Part shown: positions 25,062 through 35,926 of the stretch, in pieces
Layout: every line of letters begins with the position of its first letter
Position numbering within the stretch: position 1 is the stretch's first letter
Source: Ulota crispa
Lineage: Eukaryota > Streptophyta > Bryopsida > Orthotrichales > Orthotrichaceae
DNA length: 64,000 nt
Direction: 5' to 3'
Assembly (NCBI GenBank): GCA_963920765.1
Contig: OY987242.1
Coordinates: 31,582,002-31,646,001, forward strand
Position numbers and translations under genes: made by a program
Notes under the pieces: generated by a model
What the model saw: the letters and a program-made list of their open reading frames with translations, nothing else
Told to the model about the DNA's origin: nothing
Database searches by the model: none

Positions 25062-25521
25062 AACGCTGGCTTTAAAAACAAATAAATAAATTGTTGATAG
25101 TTAGAGTGCATTTGGTCCTTTCATTATTTAAAATTTTAAAAAAAAACCCAATTATGACAATGTACATTCATGTGCAAAAGTAATGACCAACTTTTGTCTA
25201 TTAGTGAAATACTTTGCTACAAACGCCCTTGCAAAATAAAGAAAAATAAAAGGAGACCCTCTACTTATGGGTCCCTATTTGCATATTTAGAGATTGGTAA
25301 TCATCCCAACAAACATCCTTGTGATAATCCATCATTCTCAAAATCCAAAAAAGCAAAGCATTTTCTTTATTACATCTTGTTTATTGCATGACACATTGAT
25401 ATGTAGCGTCCCATCTTTCCATCAAATTGTCAATTAACTTCTACACAACGCAAACCAAGGAGAGAACCCCTTCAGAAATGTCACTCCCCCTATTCCACCA
25501 CAAGCTTCAAAGGATTGGCCG
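25062..25521. other. Intergenic, nothing recognised
   Basis: A 73-codon open frame (25170-25391, +) without recognisable features. No element ends. Confidence 0.5.
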
Positions 25522-26488
25522 TTAACCCTTTAAAAGACCATACACATTTTCCCAAAATTCACCAGAAACCGGGGCCCTAAAACTAGATGTGCATTTGAAT
25601 CAAATATGGACCCAATTTGAATAATCCAACCGTACAAATGTGAAGGACACTTTGTTTGTTGTAATGTATCAAAATTTCAGCTAGATTTACCGTTGGAGGT
25701 GAAATAACATAATGATTGAGTGAGCCATATATGGAAAATCTTTAGTTTTTCATGCTTGTGTGGTTTTGAATGTTAACGCTTCATGCAAGTTTTGGTTGAA
25801 AAGAGCCTTACATTTCTAGAAAGCAAGGTTTCCCACCTTTCCAACAAGACTAGTTTCACACAAAATAGACAAAAATAGCAATCACAAGGTGTAGCTAAGT
25901 GGACAAAAAGGGTCAAAAATCCCATTTTCTTTGCTACCCTAGGGCGGGTTGACAAAAAAGTTGGTAAATATTATGGAAAATCTGATTGGCAAAAACAATC
26001 AAAAATTGGCCTTAAGTTTAGGAATAAAAATTTTAAAGATGAAATGACAACACCATTTCAATAGATCTTCAAATACTACAATTATAATGCTACTCTATAG
26101 GTAAACAATACAAGCGTATTTCTTAAGCAATTTGATTTTTTTAGGATTGTGAAATTGAAATTTGACATTCTTCTTGCATATTTGATGTATTGTGTTATTG
26201 TTTTTATTCATCTTTGACAAAAAATGGATACATATTTTGAAGCCATGCCTTAATAAACACCATTATTTATCAACTTACATACCCAATTCCATTACTATTT
26301 TTTTAGATGGATGCAAAAATCTTATAATCACATGTGTTCTTCAAGATAAAATTCCAAATTACTAAGTGCTTTCAATCTATAAGCCAAAAAACACTCCCTA
26401 CGACCAAAATATGGTCGTGTGATCCTTTAAGGGTTATGATCCTTTAAGGGTTATGATCCTTTAAGGGTTATGATCCTTTAAGGGTTAA
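25522..26488 (-). mobile_element. TTAA element D2 (inverted copy of D1)
   Basis: Interior nearly identical to D1 over about 750 bp, so a recent duplicate. Ends differ from D1. The subterminal hairpin is ACGACCA/TGGTCGT (26400-26418) in place of D1's CCAAACCA/TGGTTTGG, with the same loop. Its right TIR is repeated four times (see 26421-26488). Confidence 0.85.
26421..26488. repeat. Four tandem copies of the 17-bp D2 terminus
   Basis: gatcctttaagggttat is repeated head to tail at 26421, 26438, 26455 and 26472. The last copy ends TTAA instead of TTAT. The unit is the terminal inverted repeat of the element itself. Confidence 0.95.
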
Positions 26489-26540
26489 GAAGAAAGATCA
26501 ACCAAGCCAAATCTACAATGCTATTCTTGTGTTTACAATG

Positions 26541-27196
26541 TTAACCCCAAAACGACATTGAGGACATAATGTGTCCTCAACCAATTTTTGAAGTTAAATA
26601 AAACCTTACCAAATCAAAATTTTTAGTAGTTTATTTATTTTTAATTTTCATTTAAAGTTTAGTTTTAGCTTTAACAATTTGATTTTGCAAATGATTGATC
26701 ATGATTTTTCTATTTGAGATTTTGTGCACAAGTGTCTATTGCAATCTTGACTTTATGTAGTGTTGAGGGCTCTTGGGAATGAACCTTAAATACATTAGAT
26801 CTTTGAGAAAAAAGCATATTAGAAATTCATATAAAAAACTTGTAGAGTAGATTTTGAGAAGTCATAAATTGATTGAGGTTATGCATGTTAGGCTCTTTAA
26901 CCTCGTGTTTTTTAGGTGATCAAAATTTTAAATATGCCATGTGAAAAGAAGATTAAAAATCTTCATATCACTTTCACAATTTTAACACCCTCGTGGTCAA
27001 ACATCATAACCTTTCAATCCATAAGAGATATAGTTTTGTGTTTTTTTTTCTAATGTGATCTCTAACATGTCTAGTTTGATTTTATATGGTTACAATTCAA
27101 AAACAACTGATACAATTTATCAAAAAATTGGCTTTTTGTTCAGATTAGAGTAAATTCGTAGAAGCTCTTGAAGTTCCAAGGTCGTTTTGGGGTTAA
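26541..27196 (+). mobile_element. TTAA element B4
   Basis: TIRs TTAACCCCAAAACGAC at both ends. The left hairpin at 26558-26580 has 9-bp arms TTGAGGACA/TGTCCTCAA and a TAATG loop. Interior is B type. Its TIR differs from those of B2 and B3. Confidence 0.85.
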
Positions 27197-28305
27197 TCTT
27201 CACTAAATTACATGCATTGTCTTCGAATATTTGTATGATAACGTGTCTTCAACATTCTTATTATTCTAATAAAGCAGACTTATTTTAAAAACGAACACTA
27301 GTGATCATAAGGTCCCACCCACCAAGTTCTAATACTCTAGCTTGGTGCCCCCAAGATGTGCAATTTTCAACACAATATGTTCTACATATGTGAAATTGAG
27401 GGATTCATTTATGAAATATATATTTTTGTTTATGGAATTGATATCCGTAACAAGGAACAAGGAGAACCAGCAGTTGAAATTGCAAAACACTTGGTTGAAA
27501 CCTAAAACTACTAGATAAGAATTGGTCCTTTTTTTCAAAAATCTAAATTTAGTCAATTACAATAGAAATTTAGAAGTTTTAGAGAAAATAATTGGTGCAT
27601 GTTAGTGAAAATCCAATTGAAATTGGGAAATGCAAAATTTTGGCGGGTGAAGCTAAAACTCCTCCCCAAACATTAATATGTATCACACCTTTTTTATTGT
27701 TTTATCACGCCTACTATATATCTATCTATACTACTAAGTGGGAGGATTTCACCTCCGTACCCTTTTTGAGAACCCTCTAGAATTTTTTGGTGTAAGTTGA
27801 AGCAATAAAGGACATCCTAAACATAAAACACCAAGCGCCCTTCAACCTTCTTTTCCAAAACCTTATAACCTTTTGGTGGAAGTTGAACAATAAGGATACT
27901 TTAAATATAGAACACCAAATGCCCTCCAATCATGTGCTAGAAAACTAACAAATTGCCAAGCACCCTCTAGCAATGTATTTAAGAGTAGCATTGTGATGAA
28001 GGCAACTACTATTTTTGGTTTCAAATAAGAACCAAAATGACAGCAAGATTAGGTTTTGAACCAATTGAGATATATTGATTTTTTGTAAAGAACATTAAGA
28101 TTATATTCGACCATTTGATTTGATTCTACAAATTTGAATGTTGCATTATCCTTACATGTCCAATTCATGCAAAGCGTGTGCTTGTATACTATGGCCAATA
28201 TTTGTGACATTGTACTTAGATGTGGTAGAATAGTAAAAAAGGTGTGGACTGGATATCAGTTCCATTTATTTATCATGAGTATTTTTTGCAGATATTGTAA
28301 AAAGT
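27197..28305. other. Intergenic, nothing firm
   Basis: The phrase tctatactactaagtggg at 27725 resembles a Helitron 5' end, but no matching 3' end was found. Two loosely similar stretches follow at 27780-27960. No gene supported. Confidence 0.45.
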
Positions 28306-28422
28306 TAAAATCCCATCTTGGTCCAAGTTAAAATCCCATCTTGGTCCAAGTTAAAATCCCATCTTGGTCCAAGTTAAAATCCCATCTTGGTCCAAGTTAA
28401 AATCCCATCTTGGTCCAAGTTA
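28306..28422. repeat. 23-bp minisatellite, five units
   Basis: Five essentially identical 23-bp units, each containing ttaaaatcccatcttggtcc, head to tail. The near identity of the units implies recent expansion. Confidence 0.95.
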
Positions 28423-28818
28423 ACATGTCTACGTCCAGCATGGTGGCATTGTACTTGTCCTGACATAAACAATTCTGATAACTTTATGGTGTGGGCATGC
28501 AATTTCATTTGGTTATTTGTACTTGGGTATATCTCATATTTAATGAAGGCATCCCGTGTACATGGACCATTTCAGACATTCAATTCCCTACATTCATTAT
28601 TGTACTTCAATTTATAGTATAAGGGCTTTAGAAATACACATACCGGAACAAAGTGATGAAGGTTGAATGAAAAAATAAAACACAAAATAAAGTTTAGTAC
28701 TTGACATGAGATTTTGTTGTCGATATACGAATTTTATTAGTTGTACAAGCCATTCATGAGGCCTTTTCTAACTTGAGTATCTGAAGGACAAGGATGGCGA
28801 AAAATAATTTAACATGTA
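28423..28818. other. Intergenic, nothing recognised
   Basis: No gene or transposon end that I can support. Confidence 0.5.
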
Positions 28819-29120
28819 CACTAAATAGTGAGAATAGGTTGGTGAGGTTGCTCACGCTAATTTCTTGACATATCACGCTGAAGTACTTTCTGATTATACA
28901 GTTATTTTCATCAATAATTACTGCAAAAAAAATTGTTAAAGTGTCCGGTAACAATAACTCTTTGGAAAATAATCTAGCTGCATTTAGGCCGTAAACCATG
29001 TGAAACCCTAGTATCTATAGAGTTGCATGTGTGTCTAATTGGTCAAGTGATGTCACATGAGGCAACTTTTTAGGGTAAGGTAACCTAATTGTTAAGGCAA
29101 CTTATTTTTACTATTTAATA
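28819..29120. mobile_element. CACTA-like MITE G1 (~300 bp)
   Basis: Left end CACTAAATAGTGAG and right end actatttaata, a decayed inverse. Inner phrases ggcaac / taacctaattgttaaggcaac match copies at 36938, 37235 and 61212. Non-coding. Confidence 0.6.
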
Positions 29121-29126
29121 TATTTG

Positions 29127-30452
29127 TTAACCCCTACAGTCATGGGGTTTTTCTTTTGTCAAAAGACACTCAAAACTGCCACTCTTAAGTTGCAAAGAGT
29201 AAAAAAGTTTGGAAATTGGTCCCTTTTCACATCTAGCCATAGGATCTTGAACTAGACTAGTATAAGAATATGGATATAAAAATTCCAAAACTTTAACCAC
29301 CCAGATTGCAAGATATTTGCGTTTAAAGTGTATAAAACAAACATTCTTGCACCTTACATGATTAAATTATTTGACTTTGAACTTTTTTTAACTTAATTTT
29401 TTTGCACCACAGAGTTTGAGGTTTATTTTTATGGTGGGAAATTGAGTTGCAAATCTTTGGAAAAAAATCCAAACAAAAAATACTTAATTTTTGTTCTTAA
29501 AAAATACATTAGGTGGAAGAAGGTATGAGATTGAACAAAAAGTTAAATTGTTAATAACCTAGCAATGGAGTTGCAACACAATACTCCCAACAATGAGATT
29601 GTTCTAGAAAGCAAATTTCACCCTTTCCAACAATTCTTTTTGAAAAAAGGTGAAACTTGCATTCAAAAATGAAGTTTATAAGTTATTTTTCCGAGAAGGG
29701 CTTGAATTGCCCAAAAAAACAAGATTATCCATAACTTTCTCATGACTAGTCTATATGGAATGAATCAAAACTTCATATGTAGAAAAAACCCCTATGAGAA
29801 GAAAGATTAAAAAAAAACATTCAAGTATTTGTAAATTATTTTTTGTTACCATAAATTTGTGCTTATCTAGGCATAACTTTTGCTTTTGGGCATAGATTGG
29901 AATAAAAATTATATTCCCCAAAAGCTAATGTGTTTTCCTATCTTCAAAAAAAATGGGAAAATTACAAATAGGGGCATGAAAACGTAAAATATTATAAATA
30001 AGGGCGCAGTTTCAAAATAATTACGAATAGGGGCACAATTTTCAAAAAAAAATTAATTTTTTGTATTTTTTTTGGTTTAGACATTAGTTGATTTAGACAC
30101 ATCACATTAATGCTAGCTAATTTCCAAAAAAAATAAAAGTCTCTCCAAATCAAGCCTAATTGAAGAAATTTTAGTGAAGGAGATGGCAATTTTTGAAGAC
30201 TTTAATATTTCTGGAAGTTAGCTAACATTTAATGTAATGCATCTAAATCAATCAATGTCCAAACCAAAAAAAATTATAAAAAATGACAATTTTTTTGAAA
30301 CCGTGCCCCTATTTGTAATATTTTACGTTTTTGTGCCCCTATTTGTAATTTCCCAAAAAAATTCAAAAAATCAGGACAAAAATTGAGACTCTAGGTACCC
30401 ACCCTAGATCTCATTTGTCCCCCAAGGGGACACTCAGGGATTTAGGGATTGA
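29127..30452 (+). mobile_element. TTAA element E2, interrupted
   Basis: Starts TTAACCCCTACAGTCATGGG and ends cactcagggatttagggattga (TTAA decayed to TTGA). E-type interior. Split by a Mutator-like foldback at 29955-30354. Confidence 0.75.
29955..30354. mobile_element. Mutator-like foldback nested in E2
   Basis: Palindromic 400 bp: gggaaaattacaaatagggg on the left and its inverse on the right, with the motif gggcacaaaa / ttttgtgccc repeated inside. Flanking 9-mers aaaaaaaat and aaaaaaatt match at 8 of 9, fitting a 9-bp duplication. Confidence 0.75.
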
Positions 30453-30931
30453 TAACTTTGAGAAATATTATTTTCAAACATATGTTTTTGGTGGAGGTTT
30501 ATCATAATGTGCATTTTCTTTTTTATTATTTACTGATATTCTTTGGAAAGCCAGGAAAGTTCAGGCATTGCATTCGGTTAGATTTCTTGTTTGTTATGCT
30601 TAGTAATTTTTTGTAAGTTATTTTCTATACTATGGAAAATGTATTATCTTCGGAAAAAGTGTAATTGTTTAAACTTGAAATCTTTTGGAAAACCTTAATT
30701 TCATTTTTTGGTCTTTTCATTCTCTCCTAGGAATTTTAAAAGTATTCTTGTCGTATAATTCAGTATATACAACGGTGGCGTTGGATCTTTCCATGTTGGT
30801 TGGTGAGGTGAAAACTTGATGATTTTTTTGTTTGTGAACAATACAAACTTGTAGAAAGATGTCTAATTCTAAATACTTTCCATTCCTTGTTTTTTTTTGA
30901 CAAGTTGAGTGAAAGAAAACAAGAGCATCGT
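30453..30931. other. Intergenic, nothing recognised
   Basis: AT-rich non-coding sequence. Confidence 0.5.
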
Positions 30932-31169
30932 TTAACGCTTAAACGACCATAGGGCATAGCATATTTGCCTTGATATATATTGACATATAATTGTCATTTG
31001 CTATCAATAAGAAATTTTAATTTGGGATCTCAAGTAGCTCATTAGAACCTTATTGATTTATTCTCCAATTTCTTTGTTGGTCTCAAATGTGGTTGAGGTG
31101 TGGATCCATTCCAAATACAAGAAAATTATTTTGTATTGTATTGGTTGCAAAAGGACTTTTGGTCGTTTA
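30932..31169 (+). mobile_element. TTAA element C2
   Basis: Left end TTAACGCTTAAACGACCATA. The right end read inward contains CCTAAACGACCAAAAG. A hairpin AAAAG-GA-CTTTT lies just inside. C-type interior. Abuts element F6. Confidence 0.7.
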
Positions 31170-32106
31170 GGCCCTAAAGGCCCAAGCCCTTTTTTGTGTG
31201 AAAGTCACTAAAAGTTGCCCCTTTTGGGAGAATAAGTAAAATGGTAGGATTTTTTTAGGACATCCAATTGTAAGATCTTGCCTCAGACTAAGGAAGGTAC
31301 TTGTGGGAAAAAATCAGCTCATTCTAGATGTACAAGAGTGAGATATTGACATTTGAAGTGAAAAACAAAGTTCTTTTCTTTGGTGACCAAAAATTCTAGA
31401 AGCCTTTGACCACTCCTATATCAAAAAATTGCTCTACACAAACTGAGGTTTTTTTTTTCTCATGTACAAGACCAAGCTAGGTATGCGTGGAAGAATATCC
31501 AAATGAATTGGAGGTGTGAATCATATTTTGTAAAATCTTGCAATGTTGTAAGGCCATGGAATTTGCATATACACTAGGCAAAATTGGAGGATTTCTGTAA
31601 AATTGAGAAATTTGAATCACTTAGATCTAAATGGTGAAAACCAAGGAATTGTAATCTGCTACAACTTGGAAAAAAAAGTAAAAAAACAAATACACAGAGA
31701 GCTAAAAAAGTAAAGCACCAAGTTTTACAAGGGGCAAAAGAAATGGAGGTTTGGGAGTCCCACACTTACCCGCAAACTAAAACTTCTCATAACTTCCATC
31801 TCATCAATTGGAATTGAATGATTCAAAGCTTCTCACATATGTAAAAATCTAAAGGAACAATTTCAAATTTTTATTTCAAGAAAACGTTTTTTTTGGGCTG
31901 CTTAATTCTCCCCTGTTTTTAAGTTATTTGTGCATAACTTCTTTAATAAATGTTGAAATGAAGAAAACATTAGATGCCCATGTAGATCTTTGAATTCTCC
32001 ATCTTACATAAAAGTTTTAGAAAATTACATAAAGTAGTTTAGTTATAGGTACATGCCCGAAACCCCACTTGGCCCTCGAGGGACCACTTGGGCCTTTAGG
32101 GGTTAA
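31167..32106 (+). mobile_element. TTAA element F6
   Basis: Left end ttaggccctaaaggcccaag (TTAA decayed), right end cttgggcctttaggggttaa. The inner TIR AAAGGCCCAAG matches at both ends. The right subterminal hairpin is CCCTCGAGGG. Chain C2-F6-B5. Confidence 0.75.
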
Positions 32107-32109
32107 GGG

Positions 32110-32770
32110 TTAACTCAAAAATAACCCTAAGGACAGAATGTGTCCTCAACCAATTTTTGAAGTTAAATAAAACCTTTCTAATTTACTATTTGTAGTAATT
32201 AATATTTTTGAAAGATTCTTTTTCAAGTTTAGTTTTAGCTTCAACAATTTGATTTTGCAAATGATTGATCATGATTCTTCTATTCAAGATTTGTGCAGGG
32301 GTGTCTATTGCAATCTTGACTTTATGTAGTATTGAGGGCTCTTGGGAATGACCCTCAATTGCACTAGATCTATGAGAAAAAACCAAATTATAAACTCATT
32401 AAAAAAAACTGTAGAGTAGATTTTGAGAAGTCACAAAATGATTGAGGTTATGCATGTTAGGCCTTTTAACCTCATATTTCTTTGGTGACCAAAATTTTAA
32501 ATTTGTCATGTGAAAAGAAAGAAGATTAAAAAACTTCATATCACTTTCACAATTTTAACACCCTCATGGTCAAACATCATAACCTTTCAATCCATAAGAG
32601 ATATAGTTTTGTGTTTTTTTTTCTAATGTGATCTCTAACATGTCTAGTTTGATTTTATACGGTTACAATTCAAAAACAATTGATTCAACTTATCATAATG
32701 CAAGCTTTTTTGTTCAAATTATAGCAAATTACTAGCAGCTTAGGAAATTCCAAGGTTGTTTTGGGGTTAA
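32110..32770 (+). mobile_element. TTAA element B5
   Basis: Left end TTAACTCAAAAATAACC (decayed), right end inverse of TTAACCCCAAAACAACC. Hairpin AGGACA-GAATG-TGTCCT at 32130-32146. Closest to B4. Confidence 0.8.
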
Positions 32771-32961
32771 ATTGCTTGTATCAACACCATTACTATTAAG
32801 ATTAAGTTTCTTAAATTTTGCATTGGCCTCCTTGTTAGTTTAGTTGTTTTCTTTTTATTATGTGCCTCCTCCTATTTGTTGATGATTATAGAGAATGAAA
32901 ATAAAGTACTTTTGGGATCTTATTGTGTTGATGTGTACATGAAAGTAAAAAACCTCATGTC

Positions 32962-33195
32962 TTAACTCTTAAACGTCCATAGGGCATAGTATATACACTG
33001 ACGTATAATTGCCATTTACTACCAGTAAGAAATTTTAATTTGGGATCTCAAGTAGCCCACTAGAACCACATTGATCTATTCTCCAACTTTTTTGTTGATT
33101 GCAAATATAGTAGAGGTGTGAATTCATTCCAAATACAAGAAAAAATTCCCATATTGTACTGGTCGCAAAGGGCCTTTCAAACGTTTAAGAGTTAA
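32962..33195 (+). mobile_element. TTAA element C3
   Basis: TIR TTAACTCTTAAACGT at both ends, 234 bp, C-type interior. A hairpin AAAGG-G-CCTTT lies near the right end. Confidence 0.85.
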
Positions 33196-33445
33196 TAGTG
33201 CAAAAGTTTTATACTGTCACCCCTTGAAGAGTACAAAAGAGGTCCCTTTATTTTTTTCACTTCAAACGCTACAATCTTGCAATTCAGGTTCAATATATTT
33301 GAAGAATACATCCTTTCATTTTCTTAATGGACTATAGCAAGAACCGAATTTCCAAAAACAAGTTTTAAAAAGTCTAAAAATAAAATGGCAGCTTTGGAAT
33401 GCTCCTTCTAAGATCTTACTCAAGGAACTATAAGGTTGAGCCTCA

Positions 33446-33763
33446 GGAAAAATATGGGCCCCAATAAGGCCTTGAGTTTGGGGGTCCTTAGCCATGGGAA
33501 CCCAATTCCCAATAAAATCATGCGCAGGTTGATGTGGCATCATTGATGCCATGTCACCTTTTTCAAAATTTTTAATTTTTTTAATTGAAAAAATCAAAAA
33601 AAAAAAAAAAAAACTCTTATTTTTTCTAAGACTTATTTTTTTGATTTTTTTAATTAATTTTTTCTAGCCATCAGCAAGGGCTAGTTCCCCACATTGGGAA
33701 CCAAAAGAATGGGGGGCTGGATTTGTTTTTAAAGGCCTTCTTCAGGCCCCATATTTTTCCTAA
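33446..33763. mobile_element. MITE with AGGAAAAATATGGGG ends
   Basis: Left aggaaaaatatgggccccaa and the inverse of aggaaaaatatggggcctga on the right; inner parts (ttcccaat / attgggaacc) are inverted too. The centre is A/T-rich (poly-A at 33597-33613). No coding sequence and no clear target duplication. Confidence 0.6.
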
Positions 33764-34279
33764 TGATACTTCAACATCATCCTGTGGTTTTTCCTAGTGG
33801 CTCGAGTGCCTCTGTCCCTCTAAAAGCGTCCAAAAGCTTCCAGGTTGCAAAGATTAACTATATTTCTAGTGTTTGTGTTAGTGACACGTGCATTCTAGAG
33901 TCAATGTATCATTTACCAAATGTATGCAAAATCTTTAGCTTTGATATTGCCATTTGGGTACCCAAATTCTATGCAAAAAGTACCATATTTGTGCATGCTG
34001 CCAGCTCCTTATTATTGATGATTTAAAGGTTAGTAGCAACAATGGTACCGCATATGGACAAGGCCAAGCTTGCTAGGAGAGGAATGCTCTCTAATTGCTT
34101 AACTTGCCCCCATGAGATCACTGAACATTGCAAAGATTTTTTCAACATTTGAAATTAATAAAAGGGAGCTTTTAGTAGTACAAGAAATGTGTATGATTTG
34201 GATGTTTTTAGAGGGACATAGGGAGTATAATATAGGAGTACCCAATATCACAAGTGTATCTAATGATGTCATTCTCTCT
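33764..34279. other. Intergenic, nothing firm
   Basis: An 87-codon frame (33763-34026, +) was considered as a transposon protein scrap but is too weak to call. Confidence 0.45.
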
Positions 34280-34398
34280 ACAAGGTGGTCATTTTAGAAC
34301 TGAAATCTAGATACACCATAGATAGCTTATTGTCATTGATAAAAATGATAAGCTATCTATAGTGTACCTAGATTTAAGTTCTAGAATGACCACCTTGT
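34280..34398. repeat. 119-bp near-perfect hairpin
   Basis: Arms of about 53 nt (acaaggtggtcattttagaa ... ttctagaatgaccaccttgt) with few mismatches and a short loop near 34340. It could be a tiny MITE or a small-RNA precursor; the sequence alone cannot tell. Confidence 0.85.
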
Positions 34399-34840
34399 GT
34401 ATAGAATAACGCCATTAAGTACACGGTTTGTGTGCTCCTACCTTACATGAAATGGCCGCCATACAAGAATTGATGTACTAATTTAAGAAATAAGTGGATT
34501 TTAGAGGGACCCTTGTAAAGGGGTTTACAAGAATTCAACTTGATTTACCTACTATGAATACTATATCTACCTATTATCTCAAACACATGTATGATTCAAG
34601 TGGCCAAAGCTCTCGAGAGAAGTTGCTAGCATATATCTCAACTAAAGAGCCTGTGGAGAATGTCACATTATAAAGGTTGTTTGCCAAGTCCTTAAAAGAT
34701 AGATAACTAAAGATTGTGACCAAATTCCTACTTGAAAAACAAGAGCTAAAGACATGCCTCATTTGCACGGTAATTATACCAGATTCACACAGATTAGTGT
34801 GAATAGGTTTTGCACTTGTCAAAGTTTTGCAATGATAATA
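34399..34840. other. Intergenic; one end of the CCTACCTTA family
   Basis: At 34432-34447 the phrase gtgctcctaccttac matches the TIR of the elements at 42863 and 58401. No partner end was found nearby. Confidence 0.4.
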
Positions 34841-35279
34841 GGGGGTTTCAAACATGAAATCTGGCCTACAAGTTTCTCACCTCAAAGGAATTCAGGTCAC
34901 TAGTGATTTTTTTTGTTCACTCACTTGCCCAAAATCTCAAACACTTGTGAATTTGCGTGAGTTTGCATGTAGAGTTCAAATTTTGCAACAACAACACTGC
35001 AAGAGCAAGACCAGCACAAGCACAAGCATAAGCAGCACTAGTACAAGGAGTAGGGCATGAGTGGGAGCAAAATGGGTGGGTAACAATCTTTGTCCGCATT
35101 CACACTTGTCTCCAAACTATTGCTCATCGGAACCACAAAGGTGGATTTCCGAAGTTCACTCCTAAGGTGAATCAAGTTAGGAGTGAATTCCAGAGGTGAG
35201 TCACCTCCCTGTTCACTAGTGAATCCATCAAGGTGAACGACAACGTAAGTCACCTAAAAAAGCTGATGTTTGAAACCCC
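34841..35279. mobile_element. TIR element P1 of a three-unit array
   Basis: Ends gggggtttcaaacatgaaat and the inverse of ggggtttcaaacatc. Flanked by TAATA at 34836-34840 and 35280-35284. Interior has inverted phrases around gtgagtcacct. Confidence 0.7.
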
Positions 35280-35284
35280 TAATA

Positions 35285-35609
35285 GGGGTCTTCAAACATA
35301 AAATTTGACCTTCGAGCTTCTCACCTCACAAGATCTCCGCTCACTAGTAAGTTGCTTTCTATCCCTTGCATGTGCATTGTTTGAGATACTCGTAAGTTTG
35401 CAAAAATTTCTCTGAAAGAAGTTTCTAAGTTTGAGGACACAAGTGGAGGAACTGTGGGAAGCCACAAAGGTAAGTTTCTGGAGTTCACTCCTCACGTGAA
35501 TCACGTTAGGAGTGAACTCCAGACGTGAGTCACATCAAAGTTCGATAGTGAATTCACTAACGTGGCTAGCAAAGTGAGTCACCTATTTCAGTTTAAGTTT
35601 GAAGCCCCC
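35285..35609. mobile_element. TIR element P2 of a three-unit array
   Basis: Ends ggggtcttcaaacataaaat and the inverse of gggggcttcaaactt. Flanked by TAATA (35280-35284 and 35610-35614), each shared with a neighbour. Confidence 0.7.
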
Positions 35610-35614
35610 TAATA

Positions 35615-35921
35615 GGGGGCTTCAAACATCAACTAATATAGGTGACTCACGTTACAATTCACCTCTGTGACTTCACTCGTGAACCGCAAGGTGACGCACC
35701 TTTGGACTTCACTCCTAATGTGATTCAAGTGAAGAGTGAACTTCAGAAACTCACCTTAGAGGCTTCTTCAGGCTCATTCATATGCATCCTCAAACTCCAA
35801 AATTTCTTTTGCAGAAACTTCGGCAAACTTTGTGCATGCAAGGGAACAAAAACAATTCACTAGTGCGCGGAGATCTGTGAGGTGAGAAGATTGAAGACCA
35901 GATTTTATGTTTGAAGCCCCC
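35615..35921. mobile_element. TIR element P3 of a three-unit array
   Basis: Ends gggggcttcaaacatcaac and the inverse of gggggcttcaaacataaa. Flanked by TAATA on the left and TAGTA on the right (35922-35926). Confidence 0.7.
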
Positions 35922-35926
35922 TAGTA

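Noticed and set aside
27725-27780. Phrase tctatactactaagtggg as a Helitron 5' end
   Set aside because: No hairpin plus CTRR end found at a plausible distance.
28306-28422. Regular 23-bp repeats considered as CRISPR
   Set aside because: Units are directly adjacent with no spacers, and the genome is eukaryotic.
33763-34026. 87-codon frame loosely reminiscent of a retrotransposon protein scrap
   Set aside because: Similarity rests on a few residues (MYHLPNVCK); no terminal repeats or neighbouring domains, so no element is called.
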